Positions 1 through 8,024 of a stretch of 64,000 nt of DNA are shown piece by piece. The position numbers and the translations under genes were made by a program. The number at the start of each line of letters is the position of its first letter. Positions within the stretch are counted from its first letter, which is position 1. A model generated the notes under the pieces. It was not told the DNA's origin. It saw nothing but the letters and a program-made list of their open reading frames with translations, and did no database searches. The stretch comes from JAVBPP01 sp031549535 (GTDB lineage: Bacteria; Bacillota; Clostridia; Oscillospirales; Acutalibacteraceae): positions 1-64,000 of the forward strand of contig JAVBPP010000052.1 in the NCBI GenBank assembly GCA_031549535.1, given 5' to 3'.

Positions 1-20
1 CTGAAAAAGAAATAAAAAAA

Positions 21-65
21 CATCACCGGAATCGCCTCACGGAGAACGATTCCGGTGATGTTTTT
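21..65 (-). terminator. Rho-independent terminator
   Basis: A perfect 14-bp inverted repeat (21-34 and 47-60, 12-nt loop) is followed on the minus strand by a run of seven T and then a T-rich stretch. It lies just past the stop of the VTT-domain gene, so it most likely ends that transcript. The + strand side also has five T after the stem, so it could work in both directions. Confidence 0.9.
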
Positions 66-67
66 AT

Positions 68-760
68 TTAATGTGAATCGGTATTACGCAAACGACGCTT
101 GCGCAGATAACGTAGTACCCAATACACCGCAACTGCCGGGATGCAGCAGATAATCACCAGCACCATCTGCCGCATGGGAATGTAGCGGTAAATGCCGTCA
201 CCCAGCAGGGTGAACAGGACGACGCGCGGCGCAATGCCGATGACGGAGATAAAAAAATACGGCAGAAAAGGGTCGCGGTAGGCGCCCAGCAGCAGGCTGA
301 CAAAATCAATCGGGAACACAGGCAGCGCGCGGATTGCAAGCACTGCCCAGGTTTTGTTGCGGCTGCGGATACGTTTGAGCCGCTCGCCAAACTTTTTGCC
401 TTCCAACATGCGCTCCACATAGCTTCCGCCGAGAAAGCGCCCCAGCAGGTAGGTTGCGCTCACCTCAATGGCAATGCCCGCGAGATTAATCAGCACAGCC
501 CATTTGTGGTCAAACGCCATGCCGACATACATATAGATTAGGGAGGCCGGGATGACGAATAATATTGACTTGACAAAATAAATGCCCCAGATGATGCTCA
601 CTGCGGTAAACGCGCCGGACGCCGCGCCGACAATTGCGCGAACATCCAGGTGCGTCAGGCTGTTATAATTTTCCAGCGCGAGCAAAAATAATGCTGCGGC
701 GACGATTAAGCGAAGAGTTAGGGAAAGGATTTCCTTGTGCTGTCTCCAAAAGCGCTTCAA
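68..760 (-). CDS. TVP38/TMEM64-family (VTT domain) membrane protein
   Basis: 230-residue integral membrane protein with about five to six hydrophobic segments, resembling the DedA/TVP38/TMEM64 (VTT, formerly SNARE-associated) family. A basic N-terminus (MKRFWRQHK) is followed by a first membrane segment at about 13-30. The family signature region with conserved glycines and the central IRALPVFPIDFVSLLLGA segment (around 140-160) fits the VTT domain, and the C-terminus is basic (LRYLRKRRLR). Some VTT proteins act as lipid scramblases or in undecaprenyl-phosphate recycling; nothing here fixes the substrate. It stands alone, ends at a strong terminator, and faces away from the radical SAM gene. 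Confidence 0.8.
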   Translation of the reverse strand: MKRFWRQHKEILSLTLRLIVAAALFLLALENYNSLTHLDVRAIVGAASGAFTAVSIIWGIYFVKSILFVIPASLIYMYVGMAFDHKWAVLINLAGIAIEVSATYLLGRFLGGSYVERMLEGKKFGERLKRIRSRNKTWAVLAIRALPVFPIDFVSLLLGAYRDPFLPYFFISVIGIAPRVVLFTLLGDGIYRYIPMRQMVLVIICCIPAVAVYWVLRYLRKRRLRNTDSH

Positions 761-918
761 AATATGTGCTCCGTTTCGTTTGATACGAGCATTATAAGGG
801 AAAATTTTTCACAGAACAAGTGTTTTCTCTAGATTATTTCATATTCTTGTGATATACTGAGTTACTCAGGGCTGAAATCGGCTCTTTAGTAACAGGGGAA
901 ACCGGGGGGGGACATGGG

Positions 919-2367
919 ATGACAGCAAAGGATAAAATGCAGCGCACAGCGGCGGGGGTGGCCTTTGACGGCCTGTATAAATACCTGCTGAAAAATCCGC
1001 AGGAAAACTTGGTGAAGCTCGTGGATAAGGTGGAGAGCTTTGCGGGGGATACCTTTCCCAAAAAGATGATGCAAGCCTTTCGAGACGGGGCGCAGGATCC
1101 GGAAAATGTTTGGAATCAATTCGCCATGCGCGTGCTGCGGGATGTGGACCGGGATACGCTGAAAAAAATGATGCTGGCCATTGGCCTGGGCGTAATCAAC
1201 GGTACCCGAGAGGTGCGTAAAAACCGCGAAAAGTATGATTGCAACCTGCCGTTTATTGTTTTGTTTGACCCCACAAGTGCCTGCAATATGAATTGTAAGG
1301 GCTGCTGGTCCGGCGAATACGGGCATCAGCACAACTTGAGCTATGAAGAGATGGACAGCATTGTCAACCAAAGCCATGCCTTTGGCAGCCGTTTCTATAT
1401 GCTGACCGGCGGGGAGCCGCTGATTCGTAAAAAAGATATCATCAAGCTCTGTGAGGCGCACCCGGATTGCGCATTTTTCGCATACACCAACAGCACACTG
1501 ATTGACCAGGCGCTTTGCGATGAAATGAATCGCGTGGGCAATTTGACCCTGGCGCTGAGCGTGGAGGGCACAAAGGAAAGCAACGATGCCCGCCGCGGCG
1601 TAGGTAGCTATGATACCGTTATGAACGCGATGGACTTGCTTAAGAAAAACCGTTGCCTGTTCGGCATTTCCGTGTGCTATACCCGTGAAAATATTGAAGC
1701 GGTTACAAGCGACGCTTTTATGAAGCTGATGGTGGAAAAGGGCGCGGTTTATAGCATGTATTTCAGCTATATGCCCGTGGGTAGCGATGCCTCCCCGGAT
1801 TTAATCCCAAGCCCGGAGCAGCGCAAGCGCATGTATCATTGGCTGCGTGAGACGCGCAACAGCAAAACCGGCAATCCGCTGTTTTTGATGGACTTCCAGA
1901 ATGACGCGGAATATGTGGGCGGCTGTATCGCGGGCGGGCGCAATTATTTTCATATCAATTCCGCCGGGGATATTGAACCCTGCGTGTTTATCCATTATTC
2001 GGATTCGAATATCCGTACACACACGCTCATTGAGGCGCTGCGGAATCCGCTCTTCCAATCGTTTTATCACAATCAACCGTTTAATGACAATCACCTGCGC
2101 CCCTGCCCCATGCTGGAAAATCCGGAATACCTGCGCAGAATGGTGAAACAGACCGGGGCGAAGAGCACAGACTTGTGCGGCCCGGAAACGGCGGAGCAGG
2201 TCTGCGCACGCTGCGACTGCTTTGCTAAGGAATGGGCCCCGGTGGCAGAGGAGCTTTGGAACAGCACCAAGCACCCGAACCCCAAGACCCAGTTCTACCG
2301 CGACACGCCCGAGGGCAAGGCCGCCTTGGCGGAACAGGAAAAAACAGCGGAGCCTGAAAACGTATAA
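919..2367 (+). CDS. Radical SAM protein with SPASM-like C-terminus
   Basis: 482 residues. The [4Fe-4S]-SAM motif is C122-x3-C126-x2-C129 (CNMNCKGC), followed by a GGEPL-type segment (TGGEPLIRKKDI) that normally contacts SAM. The C-terminal third is rich in cysteines (CVFIHYS, CPMLENP, CGPE, CARCDC), as in SPASM or twitch domains that bind auxiliary Fe-S clusters. An N-terminal helical region of about 105 residues precedes the core. The substrate is unknown: no peptide or cofactor-biosynthesis partner adjoins it, and the next gene (thiT) has its own riboswitch. Translation start: ATG 919 behind a G-rich ribosome site; the ATG five bases upstream is out of frame. Confidence 0.8.
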   Translation: MTAKDKMQRTAAGVAFDGLYKYLLKNPQENLVKLVDKVESFAGDTFPKKMMQAFRDGAQDPENVWNQFAMRVLRDVDRDTLKKMMLAIGLGVINGTREVRKNREKYDCNLPFIVLFDPTSACNMNCKGCWSGEYGHQHNLSYEEMDSIVNQSHAFGSRFYMLTGGEPLIRKKDIIKLCEAHPDCAFFAYTNSTLIDQALCDEMNRVGNLTLALSVEGTKESNDARRGVGSYDTVMNAMDLLKKNRCLFGISVCYTRENIEAVTSDAFMKLMVEKGAVYSMYFSYMPVGSDASPDLIPSPEQRKRMYHWLRETRNSKTGNPLFLMDFQNDAEYVGGCIAGGRNYFHINSAGDIEPCVFIHYSDSNIRTHTLIEALRNPLFQSFYHNQPFNDNHLRPCPMLENPEYLRRMVKQTGAKSTDLCGPETAEQVCARCDCFAKEWAPVAEELWNSTKHPNPKTQFYRDTPEGKAALAEQEKTAEPENV

Positions 2368-2378
2368 TTGAATAATAA

Positions 2379-2468
2379 TAAGGGGTGCTGACTGCGGTCG
2401 GCTGAGATGATACCCTTGCACCCACGGGTGCGGAACCTGATCCGGATAATGCCGGCGTAGGAAAAGAG
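2379..2468 (+). promoter_or_regulatory. TPP riboswitch (THI element)
   Basis: Contains the conserved THI-box pieces in order: GGGGTGC (2382-2388), GCTGAGATGATACCC (2401-2415) and GAACCTGATCCGGATAATGCC (from 2433; the CCTGATC-GGATAATGC core is intact) followed by GGCGTAGG. An intrinsic terminator follows directly, so this is probably transcriptional attenuation: thiamine pyrophosphate binding should allow the terminator and reduce thiT expression. Confidence 0.95.
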
Positions 2469-2483
2469 ACAGGAATGTTCTGT

Positions 2484-2517
2484 TACGCCGTAAATTCGTT
2501 TACGGCGTATTTTTTTC
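2484..2517 (+). terminator. Riboswitch-controlled terminator
   Basis: 11-bp perfect stem (2484-2494 / 2499-2509) with a TTCG tetraloop, followed by eight T. It lies between the TPP aptamer and thiT and is the likely expression platform. It could also stop read-through from the radical SAM gene. Confidence 0.9.
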
Positions 2518-2580
2518 GGTCATACTTCTTGCAATTAAACTGCGCCGTATTATAATTTCTTTAGAAAGGTTTGGTTTCAA

Positions 2581-3231
2581 ATGAAAACAAACAAAGACAA
2601 CAAGCAAAACCTGTTTTGGCTCGCGGAGAGTGCGCTCATGATTGCCGCGGCAATCGTCCTGAGTGAATTTGTCAAGTTCAGCCTGCCCTTCGGCGGCAGC
2701 GTTACCGCCTTCGGCCAGGTGCCAATATTATTGATTTGCTACCGCTACGGCATGAAAAAGGGCTTGCTGACCAGCCTTGCATTCGGTATGGCGGAGCTGC
2801 TGTTCGGCCTTTCCAATTTCTCTTATGTTAAAACGGTCCCTCAGGTGCTGGCCGTTGCGCTGCTGGATTATTTGATTGCCTTTGCGGCGCTCTCGCTGGC
2901 TGGGCTGTTCCGGGACCGGCTGGGCAAAAGCCCGTCAAAACGCAGTCAAGTGGCGGAGCTCTGCTGCGGCAGCCTGCTCGCGATGCTTGTCCGCTTTCTC
3001 TGCCACTTCCTAAGCGGCATCACGGTCTGGAAAGGCTATGCCTCGGCGGACTTTTTTGAAAGCTTTGGCTTTCTGCATGGCTTTGCTCTGAAATTGAGCC
3101 CGCAGGCGTTGGTGATATTCTACTCCCTGTGCTATAATTTATCCTACCTGCTCCCCGAAACACTGATGAGTATCGCCGCATTGGCTGTGTTGGGTTCACT
3201 TTTGGATTTCCGCAAGCAAAACTTACGCTGA
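2581..3231 (+). CDS. thiT: Thiamine ECF transporter S component
   Basis: 216-residue hydrophobic protein with about six membrane segments. The N-terminal stretch LAESALMIAAAIVLSEFVKF and the motif FGGSVTAFGQVPILLICYRYG match the ThiT family of energy-coupling-factor S components, which bind thiamine and work with a shared EcfAA'T module (not present in this window). The upstream TPP riboswitch and terminator independently support the assignment. Start ATG 2581 follows AGAAAGG with normal spacing. The 3' end abuts the opposing gene at 3242 with no clear terminator between. Confidence 0.93.
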   Translation: MKTNKDNKQNLFWLAESALMIAAAIVLSEFVKFSLPFGGSVTAFGQVPILLICYRYGMKKGLLTSLAFGMAELLFGLSNFSYVKTVPQVLAVALLDYLIAFAALSLAGLFRDRLGKSPSKRSQVAELCCGSLLAMLVRFLCHFLSGITVWKGYASADFFESFGFLHGFALKLSPQALVIFYSLCYNLSYLLPETLMSIAALAVLGSLLDFRKQNLR

Positions 3232-3241
3232 GCTTATACTC

Positions 3242-3805
3242 TTACATGATAATATACAGCAAAGTGAACAGCATTGTTTGATCCGCCCCCTCCTGCATGA
3301 GGAGGATGACGAGAAATAAAATCAGCATTTGATCCTTGTCGTCGCCGCCCCCAACGCAGGCTTTGTCGCCGAACAAGCGCCCGACGGGGCAAGCGGTGCA
3401 GGGCTGCGCGGGCGGCTTTGCGGACGGACGCGGCGGCGCGTCCCGTTCCACGGTTTCCACCGCCCGGGCCGCCTGAAAAAATTGGGATTGCCGGTTTTGC
3501 CGTGGCGTATGTGTCTGCGTCTGCGCTTGCATATGCGCTTGCGTTTGAGTCGGTGCTTTTGTTTGAACAGAGGCTTGCGTATGTACAGGCTGCGGGGGTT
3601 GCGGCGTGTGCTGTGGCGCATTGCGCTGTGGCTGCGCTTGCTGTTGTGGCGGGCGCGTTTCGGGCGCCGGGCTAGCGGCGGGTGCCATTTGCTGCGGGGT
3701 TGGCTGCATACGCTGCTGCGGAAAAGCCGAGCGGCGCTGCATGTCGTATGCGCCCTGGATTGCCCGCTCGCGCATGCGGCGCAGCTCCTGTTCGCTGTAT
3801 TGCAT
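3242..3805 (-). CDS. Conserved-looking hypothetical, Pro/Gln-rich with hydrophobic C-terminus
   Basis: 187 residues, function not recognised. Three parts can be seen: a charged N-terminal helix (YSEQELRRMRERAIQGAYDMQRR); a long low-complexity linker rich in Pro, Gln, Thr and Ala with QTQ/HTQ-type repeats (about 28-110); and a hydrophobic tail (about 155-187, LILFLVILLMQEG then FTLLYIIM) that could be a membrane anchor or a buried hairpin. It is the last of three minus-strand genes of unknown function (4464 to 3242), separated by short gaps, which suggests one operon. A + strand open frame over the same bases is a by-product of the repeat composition. Confidence 0.6.
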   Translation of the reverse strand: MQYSEQELRRMRERAIQGAYDMQRRSAFPQQRMQPTPQQMAPAASPAPETRPPQQQAQPQRNAPQHTPQPPQPVHTQASVQTKAPTQTQAHMQAQTQTHTPRQNRQSQFFQAARAVETVERDAPPRPSAKPPAQPCTACPVGRLFGDKACVGGGDDKDQMLILFLVILLMQEGADQTMLFTLLYIIM

Positions 3806-3828
3806 GGCACACCACCCTCTACATAAAA

Positions 3829-4188
3829 TTATTCAGACCCGGAGCCCATATCCTGCATACCCTGCTGCAAAAGCGGTAGCAGCTCCATCATGCGCATCAT
3901 CTGCATGGCCTCGTCCGCGCGCTTTTGCCTTGCCGGGCTTAAATGTGGCTTCAGCGCATAAATTAGGTCGCTGCGGCTGTCTTTTTTATTCATGGCTCCC
4001 ATGAAATAGGAGAGCTTTTCCAGCAGCGCGGGGCTGATTTGAAAACCACCGGTGTTTTCCTGGCGGGCTTGGCTTTCGCTTTCCCCACTTTCCCCGCTTT
4101 GCCCGCCAAACATGGCATCCGCCGCCGCCTGCAGGGAAGCAATGTCTTCTGCGCTGAGTTTATTAAAAATTTCACTAAAATCATCCAT
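3829..4188 (-). CDS. Hypothetical helical protein, middle gene of three-gene module
   Basis: 119 residues with no family I can name. It starts MDDFSEIFNKLSAEDIASLQ, has a Ser/Glu/Gly/Gln-rich linker (about 28-48), then helical ISPALLEKLSYFMGAMNKKDSRSDLIYALKPHLSPARQKRADEA, and ends in a Met/Leu-rich helix. The opening FSEIFNKLS resembles VFELFNKLQ of the neighbouring 81-residue protein, so the two may share a domain. No signal peptide or transmembrane segment. The gaps to both neighbours are about 25-30 bp, consistent with one transcript. Confidence 0.6.
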   Translation of the reverse strand: MDDFSEIFNKLSAEDIASLQAAADAMFGGQSGESGESESQARQENTGGFQISPALLEKLSYFMGAMNKKDSRSDLIYALKPHLSPARQKRADEAMQMMRMMELLPLLQQGMQDMGSGSE

Positions 4189-4218
4189 GTGCCGTGCCCC
4201 CCCTGTTGCGTTTGCATG

Positions 4219-4464
4219 TTATTTTTGTTCGCTATCCATACGAAAGCGCTTCATCAGCTGCTTGGCCTGGTCGCTCTGCATGAGCTTTTCCATGGCGTTT
4301 TTGTCTTTTAAAACTTGTTGAAAGCGCTGACTTTGTTCCGGCGCCATGCGCTTAAGCAGCATTTGGGAAAGATCGGACTGCATTTGCTGCTCCGAACGTC
4401 CCTTCCCCTGCAGCTTGTTGAACAGCTCAAAAACCTGATCCGGATTGAGATTCCCTTGACTCAT
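4219..4464 (-). CDS. Hypothetical 81-residue helical protein, first gene of three-gene module
   Basis: Small, highly charged, apparently all-helical protein (PDQVFELFNKLQGKGRSEQQ ... MLLKRMAPEQSQRFQQVL ... AKQLMKRFRMDSEQK). Function not recognised. It is probably the promoter-proximal gene of the 4464-to-3242 module. Divergent from the phosphodiesterase gene at 4539; the 75-bp spacer holds CATATACAT-like sequence on the minus strand that vaguely resembles sporulation sigma-E/K -10 elements, but this is weak. Confidence 0.6.
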   Translation of the reverse strand: MSQGNLNPDQVFELFNKLQGKGRSEQQMQSDLSQMLLKRMAPEQSQRFQQVLKDKNAMEKLMQSDQAKQLMKRFRMDSEQK

Positions 4465-4538
4465 TTTATCACCAACTTACTGATATGTATATGTGACTGC
4501 CGCCGCAGCTATACTTTTTGAACGAAAGGAGATTGGCC

Positions 4539-5009
4539 ATGCGTGTTTTGGTGCTTTCAGACTCCCACAGACGAGTGTCCCTGCTGGAACAAGCCATTTT
4601 GGCCCAGCCGGAGGCAAGGCATCTTATTTTTCTTGGCGACGGGGAGGAGGATATGGAGCAGGCAAGCCTGCTCTGCAACAGCTTATCCGGGAGCTATCGG
4701 ATTTTCAAGGTGCGCGGTAACTGTGATTGGTATTCCGCTCTGCCGGAGGAGCTGTTGGAAACCCTTGCGCAGCGGCGCGTGTTTATGACCCACGGCCACG
4801 GCTATATGGTGAAATCCTCCGATGAAGCGCTCTTGCAGGCGGCAAAGGATGCGGGGGCATCCATTGCATTATATGGCCATACGCATGTACCGGTGCATGC
4901 GTTTACGCAGGGCATCCACCTGTTTAATCCGGGCAGCATCGCAAACGGCTCTTACGGCGCAATTGATTTTTTGCCGGAGGGTGCGGCGTTTTTGCATATG
5001 CAGCTGTAA
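4539..5009 (+). CDS. YfcE/MJ0936-type metallophosphoesterase
   Basis: 156 residues from ATG 4539, chosen because AAAGGAG (4525-4531) lies 7 bases upstream and because the protein then begins with the metal-binding block MRVLVLSDSHR. The calcineurin-like motifs are present in order: D-x-H (SDSH), GDGEED, GNCDW (GNCD), THGH, and GHTHVP. This is the family of small manganese-dependent phosphodiesterases (YfcE, MJ0936, YsnB). Physiological substrate unknown. It ends 11 bp from the opposing DUF4003 gene. The frame extends upstream to a TTG at 4518, but that start lacks a ribosome site. Confidence 0.88.
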   Translation: MRVLVLSDSHRRVSLLEQAILAQPEARHLIFLGDGEEDMEQASLLCNSLSGSYRIFKVRGNCDWYSALPEELLETLAQRRVFMTHGHGYMVKSSDEALLQAAKDAGASIALYGHTHVPVHAFTQGIHLFNPGSIANGSYGAIDFLPEGAAFLHMQL

Positions 5010-5020
5010 TCCGCTTCCCC

Positions 5021-6001
5021 TCAAGTGGCTGTGTTGGATGCGGCGGCGGACGCGGCTACGGCGGCACAGATTGCCGCCTGCTGCGCGATGACGAGCGCAA
5101 CAACGCCGTTCAGCGCGGCAATTTCCATGGTTTGTGCATCCGGCATCGTGTCACACATCACGAGCATGCCTGCGTACATCAGCCGCTGCCTTGCGCCAAC
5201 GCCAAAGCCGCCGAAGCCCTTTTGTGTTTTCAGATAGTTGTCAGCAGCTATGATTTCCTGCGCGAGCGTTTCGATACCGGCTCCACTCAGCGCAAGCGTA
5301 CCAAGCGTGGGCAGCTCATAGTTTGTTCCGTATTTATGCCCCTGGTCTTTCAAATAGCAGAATAACGCAGTTGTCCTTGCGCACTTCACTTCCGCGGGCT
5401 CTTGGCCGAGCGCCAGGACGTGGCTGAGCGACTGCACCGCGTTGCCCGACCAAAACCCAGGCTTTAAGACAGCGTAACAACGCTCCATCTCCTGCTCAAT
5501 CAGTGCATCGTCCAATCCGGATAGGGCAAGCAGTGCGGCAAACGCACTGTCATCGCCCGAGGTGAGGAAGGGATGCGCTTGTTTCATGCGGTTATAGATG
5601 ACGCGTGTTCGCTGGGCAATGGCCTCGTACTGCGAAGGATGAGCCAAATGTGCAATAGCCGCAGCGGCAATTGTTAAGTATTCGGAGCTCCAAAACACTT
5701 CCTTTAATTTACTGTAGACGGTAAGAAGGCGCTCCATTTTATCCTGCGGGTTGTTCGAAAGTGCCAGGGAGGCGACCGTTGCCATTTTGGAGGTGCCCCT
5801 AAAGTTTGAGAAAAGCCCGGTGTTTTGCTTGAGCAGGGTATGGCAGTCCCGCAGCTGCTGCGCATCGGCCTGGTGGCCCCGCGCGGTGAAAAGACCGGCG
5901 CAGATTGGATAAATATACGTGTTTTCCCAAGGAAATGCCTCTTTGACGATGGTTCGGTTGTGGATAAACAATTCACAGCGTTTTTGCAATTCAGGTTTCA
6001 T
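5021..6001 (-). CDS. DUF4003-family protein
   Basis: 326 residues from ATG 6001, which follows AAGGAG with good spacing; a longer in-frame extension to 6055 would run into the terminator hairpin. Matches my memory of DUF4003, an uncharacterised alpha-helical family common in Firmicutes: repeated AKMATVASLALS-, SGDDSAFAALLALSG- and GTLALSG-type segments suggest an alpha-alpha barrel-like or repeat helical fold. The C-terminus has a hydrophobic Ala-rich stretch (VVALVIAQQAAICAAVAASAAA). No catalytic motif is evident. It is the last gene on this strand before convergence with the phosphoesterase. Confidence 0.65.
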   Translation of the reverse strand: MKPELQKRCELFIHNRTIVKEAFPWENTYIYPICAGLFTARGHQADAQQLRDCHTLLKQNTGLFSNFRGTSKMATVASLALSNNPQDKMERLLTVYSKLKEVFWSSEYLTIAAAAIAHLAHPSQYEAIAQRTRVIYNRMKQAHPFLTSGDDSAFAALLALSGLDDALIEQEMERCYAVLKPGFWSGNAVQSLSHVLALGQEPAEVKCARTTALFCYLKDQGHKYGTNYELPTLGTLALSGAGIETLAQEIIAADNYLKTQKGFGGFGVGARQRLMYAGMLVMCDTMPDAQTMEIAALNGVVALVIAQQAAICAAVAASAAASNTAT

Positions 6002-6020
6002 AATATTCTCCTTAAAACAA

Positions 6021-6060
6021 TGGCTTGACTTTTGTAGAAGAATCCACAAAGTCAAGCCTA
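6021..6060 (-). terminator. Probable intrinsic terminator upstream of DUF4003 gene
   Basis: Inverted repeat of about 13 bp with one bulge (6022-6035 / 6046-6058; arms GGCTTGACTTT and AAAGTCAAGCC), followed on the minus strand by ATTGTTTTA. It lies after the sugar isomerase stop and before the DUF4003 ribosome site, so it should end or attenuate transcription coming from the isomerase gene. Confidence 0.65.
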
Positions 6061-6072
6061 AAGTTTGTTATA

Positions 6073-6798
6073 TTACAGGGTCTTTTGTAAATATTCCATG
6101 CTCCGCGCAATATCCGCAAGGCCGTTTGGGCGCGGGAAGTCGTTTTCTAAAATCAGCCACTCGCAGTCGATGTCACGCGTGGCGGCGATAATAGCGGGCA
6201 GGTCGTTCTTGCCCTCCCCCAATGCGCAGGGCCTAGGGAACCATTTGGAACCGTCCTTGATATGAACCAGCTTGATGCGCGCCGCGTTTTCGCGCAGATA
6301 GCGCGGGGTATCCACCTTGGCATGAAAGCTCCAATAGGTATCCAGCTCCAGCGCACAGCTCTGCTTGATTCGGTCCAGCTTATACGCACCGTTCTCTTGC
6401 TTAAACTCATGGGAGTGGTTGTGATAATAGGCTATGATGCCCTGCTCTGCCGCGCGTGTTGCAGCGTTGCCCATTACACGTAAAATCTCCTGCATATCGT
6501 TTTCGCTGCGCGTACCGTGCCCGCCTGTGCCGAGGTAGCCGCTGCCGAGTACTTTTGCATAGGCAATGTTGTGCTCCAGCCGCTCGCCGGAAAGCTCCGG
6601 GAACGACAGGTGCGCTCCTGCGGCCTCCAGCCCCAGTTCGTCCAGCCTGCTTTTGAGCACAGCGGCATCCAGATTGTGATAACCTGCAAACTCCACGCCT
6701 TGAAAGCCGAGTTTTTTTACCTCGCCCAAAATTTGTAATAAATCCGAGCCGTTTTTCATGTGGGAACGCAGGGTGTATAGCTGAACAGCCAATTTCAT
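6073..6798 (-). CDS. Sugar phosphate isomerase/epimerase (xylose isomerase-like TIM barrel)
   Basis: 241 residues of the AP-endonuclease-2/xylose-isomerase-like barrel superfamily. Features: N-terminal VQLYTLRSHM, GFQGVEFAGY, a central ALELDTYW with metal-ligand Glu/Asp, HNHSHEF, KLVHIKDG and a final ILENDFP. This group includes inosose dehydratase-like and ketose epimerase enzymes acting on cyclitols or hexuloses with a divalent metal; the exact substrate is not evident. It lies 15 bp downstream of the Gfo/Idh oxidoreductase and surely shares its transcript, a common pairing in myo-inositol or keto-sugar metabolism. Confidence 0.85.
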   Translation of the reverse strand: MKLAVQLYTLRSHMKNGSDLLQILGEVKKLGFQGVEFAGYHNLDAAVLKSRLDELGLEAAGAHLSFPELSGERLEHNIAYAKVLGSGYLGTGGHGTRSENDMQEILRVMGNAATRAAEQGIIAYYHNHSHEFKQENGAYKLDRIKQSCALELDTYWSFHAKVDTPRYLRENAARIKLVHIKDGSKWFPRPCALGEGKNDLPAIIAATRDIDCEWLILENDFPRPNGLADIARSMEYLQKTL

Positions 6799-6813
6799 GG
6801 CAATCGCCTCCCT

Positions 6814-7890
6814 TTATAAAATCACTTCGCGTCCGGTTTGGGCAGATTCGTAAATGGCACTGAGGATTTTAATCATGTCCTGCCCCTGCTGTGGCTGATA
6901 GACCGGCTCCTTGCCGTCTAAGAGAACCTCCACAAAGTTAATTAAATTCCGCGCATGTCCCTCGGGAAATTTCAAGCCCGTGCGTATTTTTTCGTTTGTT
7001 AGTTTGCCGTTTGCCTCTGAGAATACCTCCGCTTTTGCGTTTTTCCAGCATGCGCCGGCCTTGGTGCCGCGCAGCTCCACAAAGCGGTGCTCCTTTTTAA
7101 TGTTAGATGCCCAGCTGAATTCAATCTGCAGACTCGCTCCGTTATCAAACTTGATAAAACCGATGGCCAAATCCTCCACGTCAAAGGTGCCGCCCTCCAC
7201 TGCATCGCCGAAGGCGGAGTTGGCGGAATCGCTGCTGGCGGAATTGGCAAACTTGCAGTAGGTGCTGCCGCTGACACTCACGGGCGTTGGATTGCCCATA
7301 AGCCAGATGGCAAGGTCAATCATATGTACACCCAGGTCAATCAGCGGGCCGCCGCCGGATTTTTCTTTGGTGGTAAACCAGCCGCCCTTGCCGGGAATGC
7401 CCCTGCGCCGCACCCAGCCGCAGCGCCCGGCGTAGATTTCGCCCATGTTGCCCGCGTTAATATACTGTTTCAGCTCCATAGATGCGGGGCAAAAGCGGTT
7501 GTTGCGCATTACCATGAGCAGTTTGCCGCTCTCCTCGCTCGCCTGCTTCATCTTCAGCTGCTCTTGCGGGCTCACGGCGTCCGGCTTTTCGCAAAACACA
7601 TGCTTGCCCGCCGCAAAGGCATCCACGGCAATGACGGAATGCATGTAGTTCGGTGTGCAGATATCAATTGCATCGACCTCGGGGTTCTGCAGCAATTCCT
7701 TATAATCCGTGTATACCGCCGCATCCGTAAAATACTTCGTCTTCGCCGTTTGTGCGCGCTCTTCAATCAAATCGCAGACCGCCACAATTTTTACGCGGCT
7801 TTTGAGTGTTTTGGAATGATGATACCACCGCGCATGTACCCCCATGCCGATGCCGCCCAAGCCAATAATACCAATTCGCAATTGTTCCAT
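6814..7890 (-). CDS. Gfo/Idh/MocA-family NAD(P)-dependent oxidoreductase
   Basis: 358 residues from ATG 7890, preceded by AAGGAGG; upstream in-frame codons lie inside the promoter. The Rossmann motif GIIGLGGIGMG is at residues 6-16, followed by the family EKP motif (VFCEKPDAVS), where the Lys is catalytic, and a C-terminal alpha/beta domain with DLGVHMIDLA. The loop KFANSASSDSANSAFGDA contains a small internal repeat, probably from a short DNA duplication. Likely interconverts a sugar or cyclitol alcohol and ketone and passes the product to the isomerase encoded next. A good sigma-A-type promoter lies just upstream. Confidence 0.9.
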   Translation of the reverse strand: MEQLRIGIIGLGGIGMGVHARWYHHSKTLKSRVKIVAVCDLIEERAQTAKTKYFTDAAVYTDYKELLQNPEVDAIDICTPNYMHSVIAVDAFAAGKHVFCEKPDAVSPQEQLKMKQASEESGKLLMVMRNNRFCPASMELKQYINAGNMGEIYAGRCGWVRRRGIPGKGGWFTTKEKSGGGPLIDLGVHMIDLAIWLMGNPTPVSVSGSTYCKFANSASSDSANSAFGDAVEGGTFDVEDLAIGFIKFDNGASLQIEFSWASNIKKEHRFVELRGTKAGACWKNAKAEVFSEANGKLTNEKIRTGLKFPEGHARNLINFVEVLLDGKEPVYQPQQGQDMIKILSAIYESAQTGREVIL

Positions 7891-7915
7891 TTCATACGCC
7901 TCCTTATTCGCTTTT

Positions 7916-7944
7916 ATTGTAGCACAGCGTGTGCGGATGCGCAA
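7916..7944 (-). promoter_or_regulatory. Sigma-A-type promoter for oxidoreductase-isomerase operon
   Basis: Minus strand TTGCGC-N17-TACAAT, 26 bp upstream of the chosen ATG at 7890. It directly abuts the hairpin at 7945-7973. Confidence 0.65.
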
Positions 7945-7973
7945 GTGGGGGAGCTGATGTTCAGCTCCCCCAC
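7945..7973. repeat. Perfect inverted repeat between parB and oxidoreductase operon
   Basis: 13-bp perfect arms (GTGGGGGAGCTGA and its complement) with a 3-nt loop. No T-run follows on either strand, so it is not a standard terminator. It touches the -35 box of the downstream promoter, so it might act as an operator, or as a terminator of the parB transcript without the usual U tract. Confidence 0.7.
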
Positions 7974-8024
7974 AACTCCCCTTTGCGGGGAACATGCTTT
8001 TACCGCGTTCTTTGGAGCTTGGTA

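Noticed and set aside
3329..3826. Several + strand open frames over the Q/P-rich gene
   Set aside because: They arise because the CAG/CCG/ACA-rich repeats lack stop codons in all frames; no ribosome site or protein motif supports them.
7945..7973. Hairpin as a terminator of parB
   Set aside because: No U tract follows on either strand, so I list it only as an inverted repeat.
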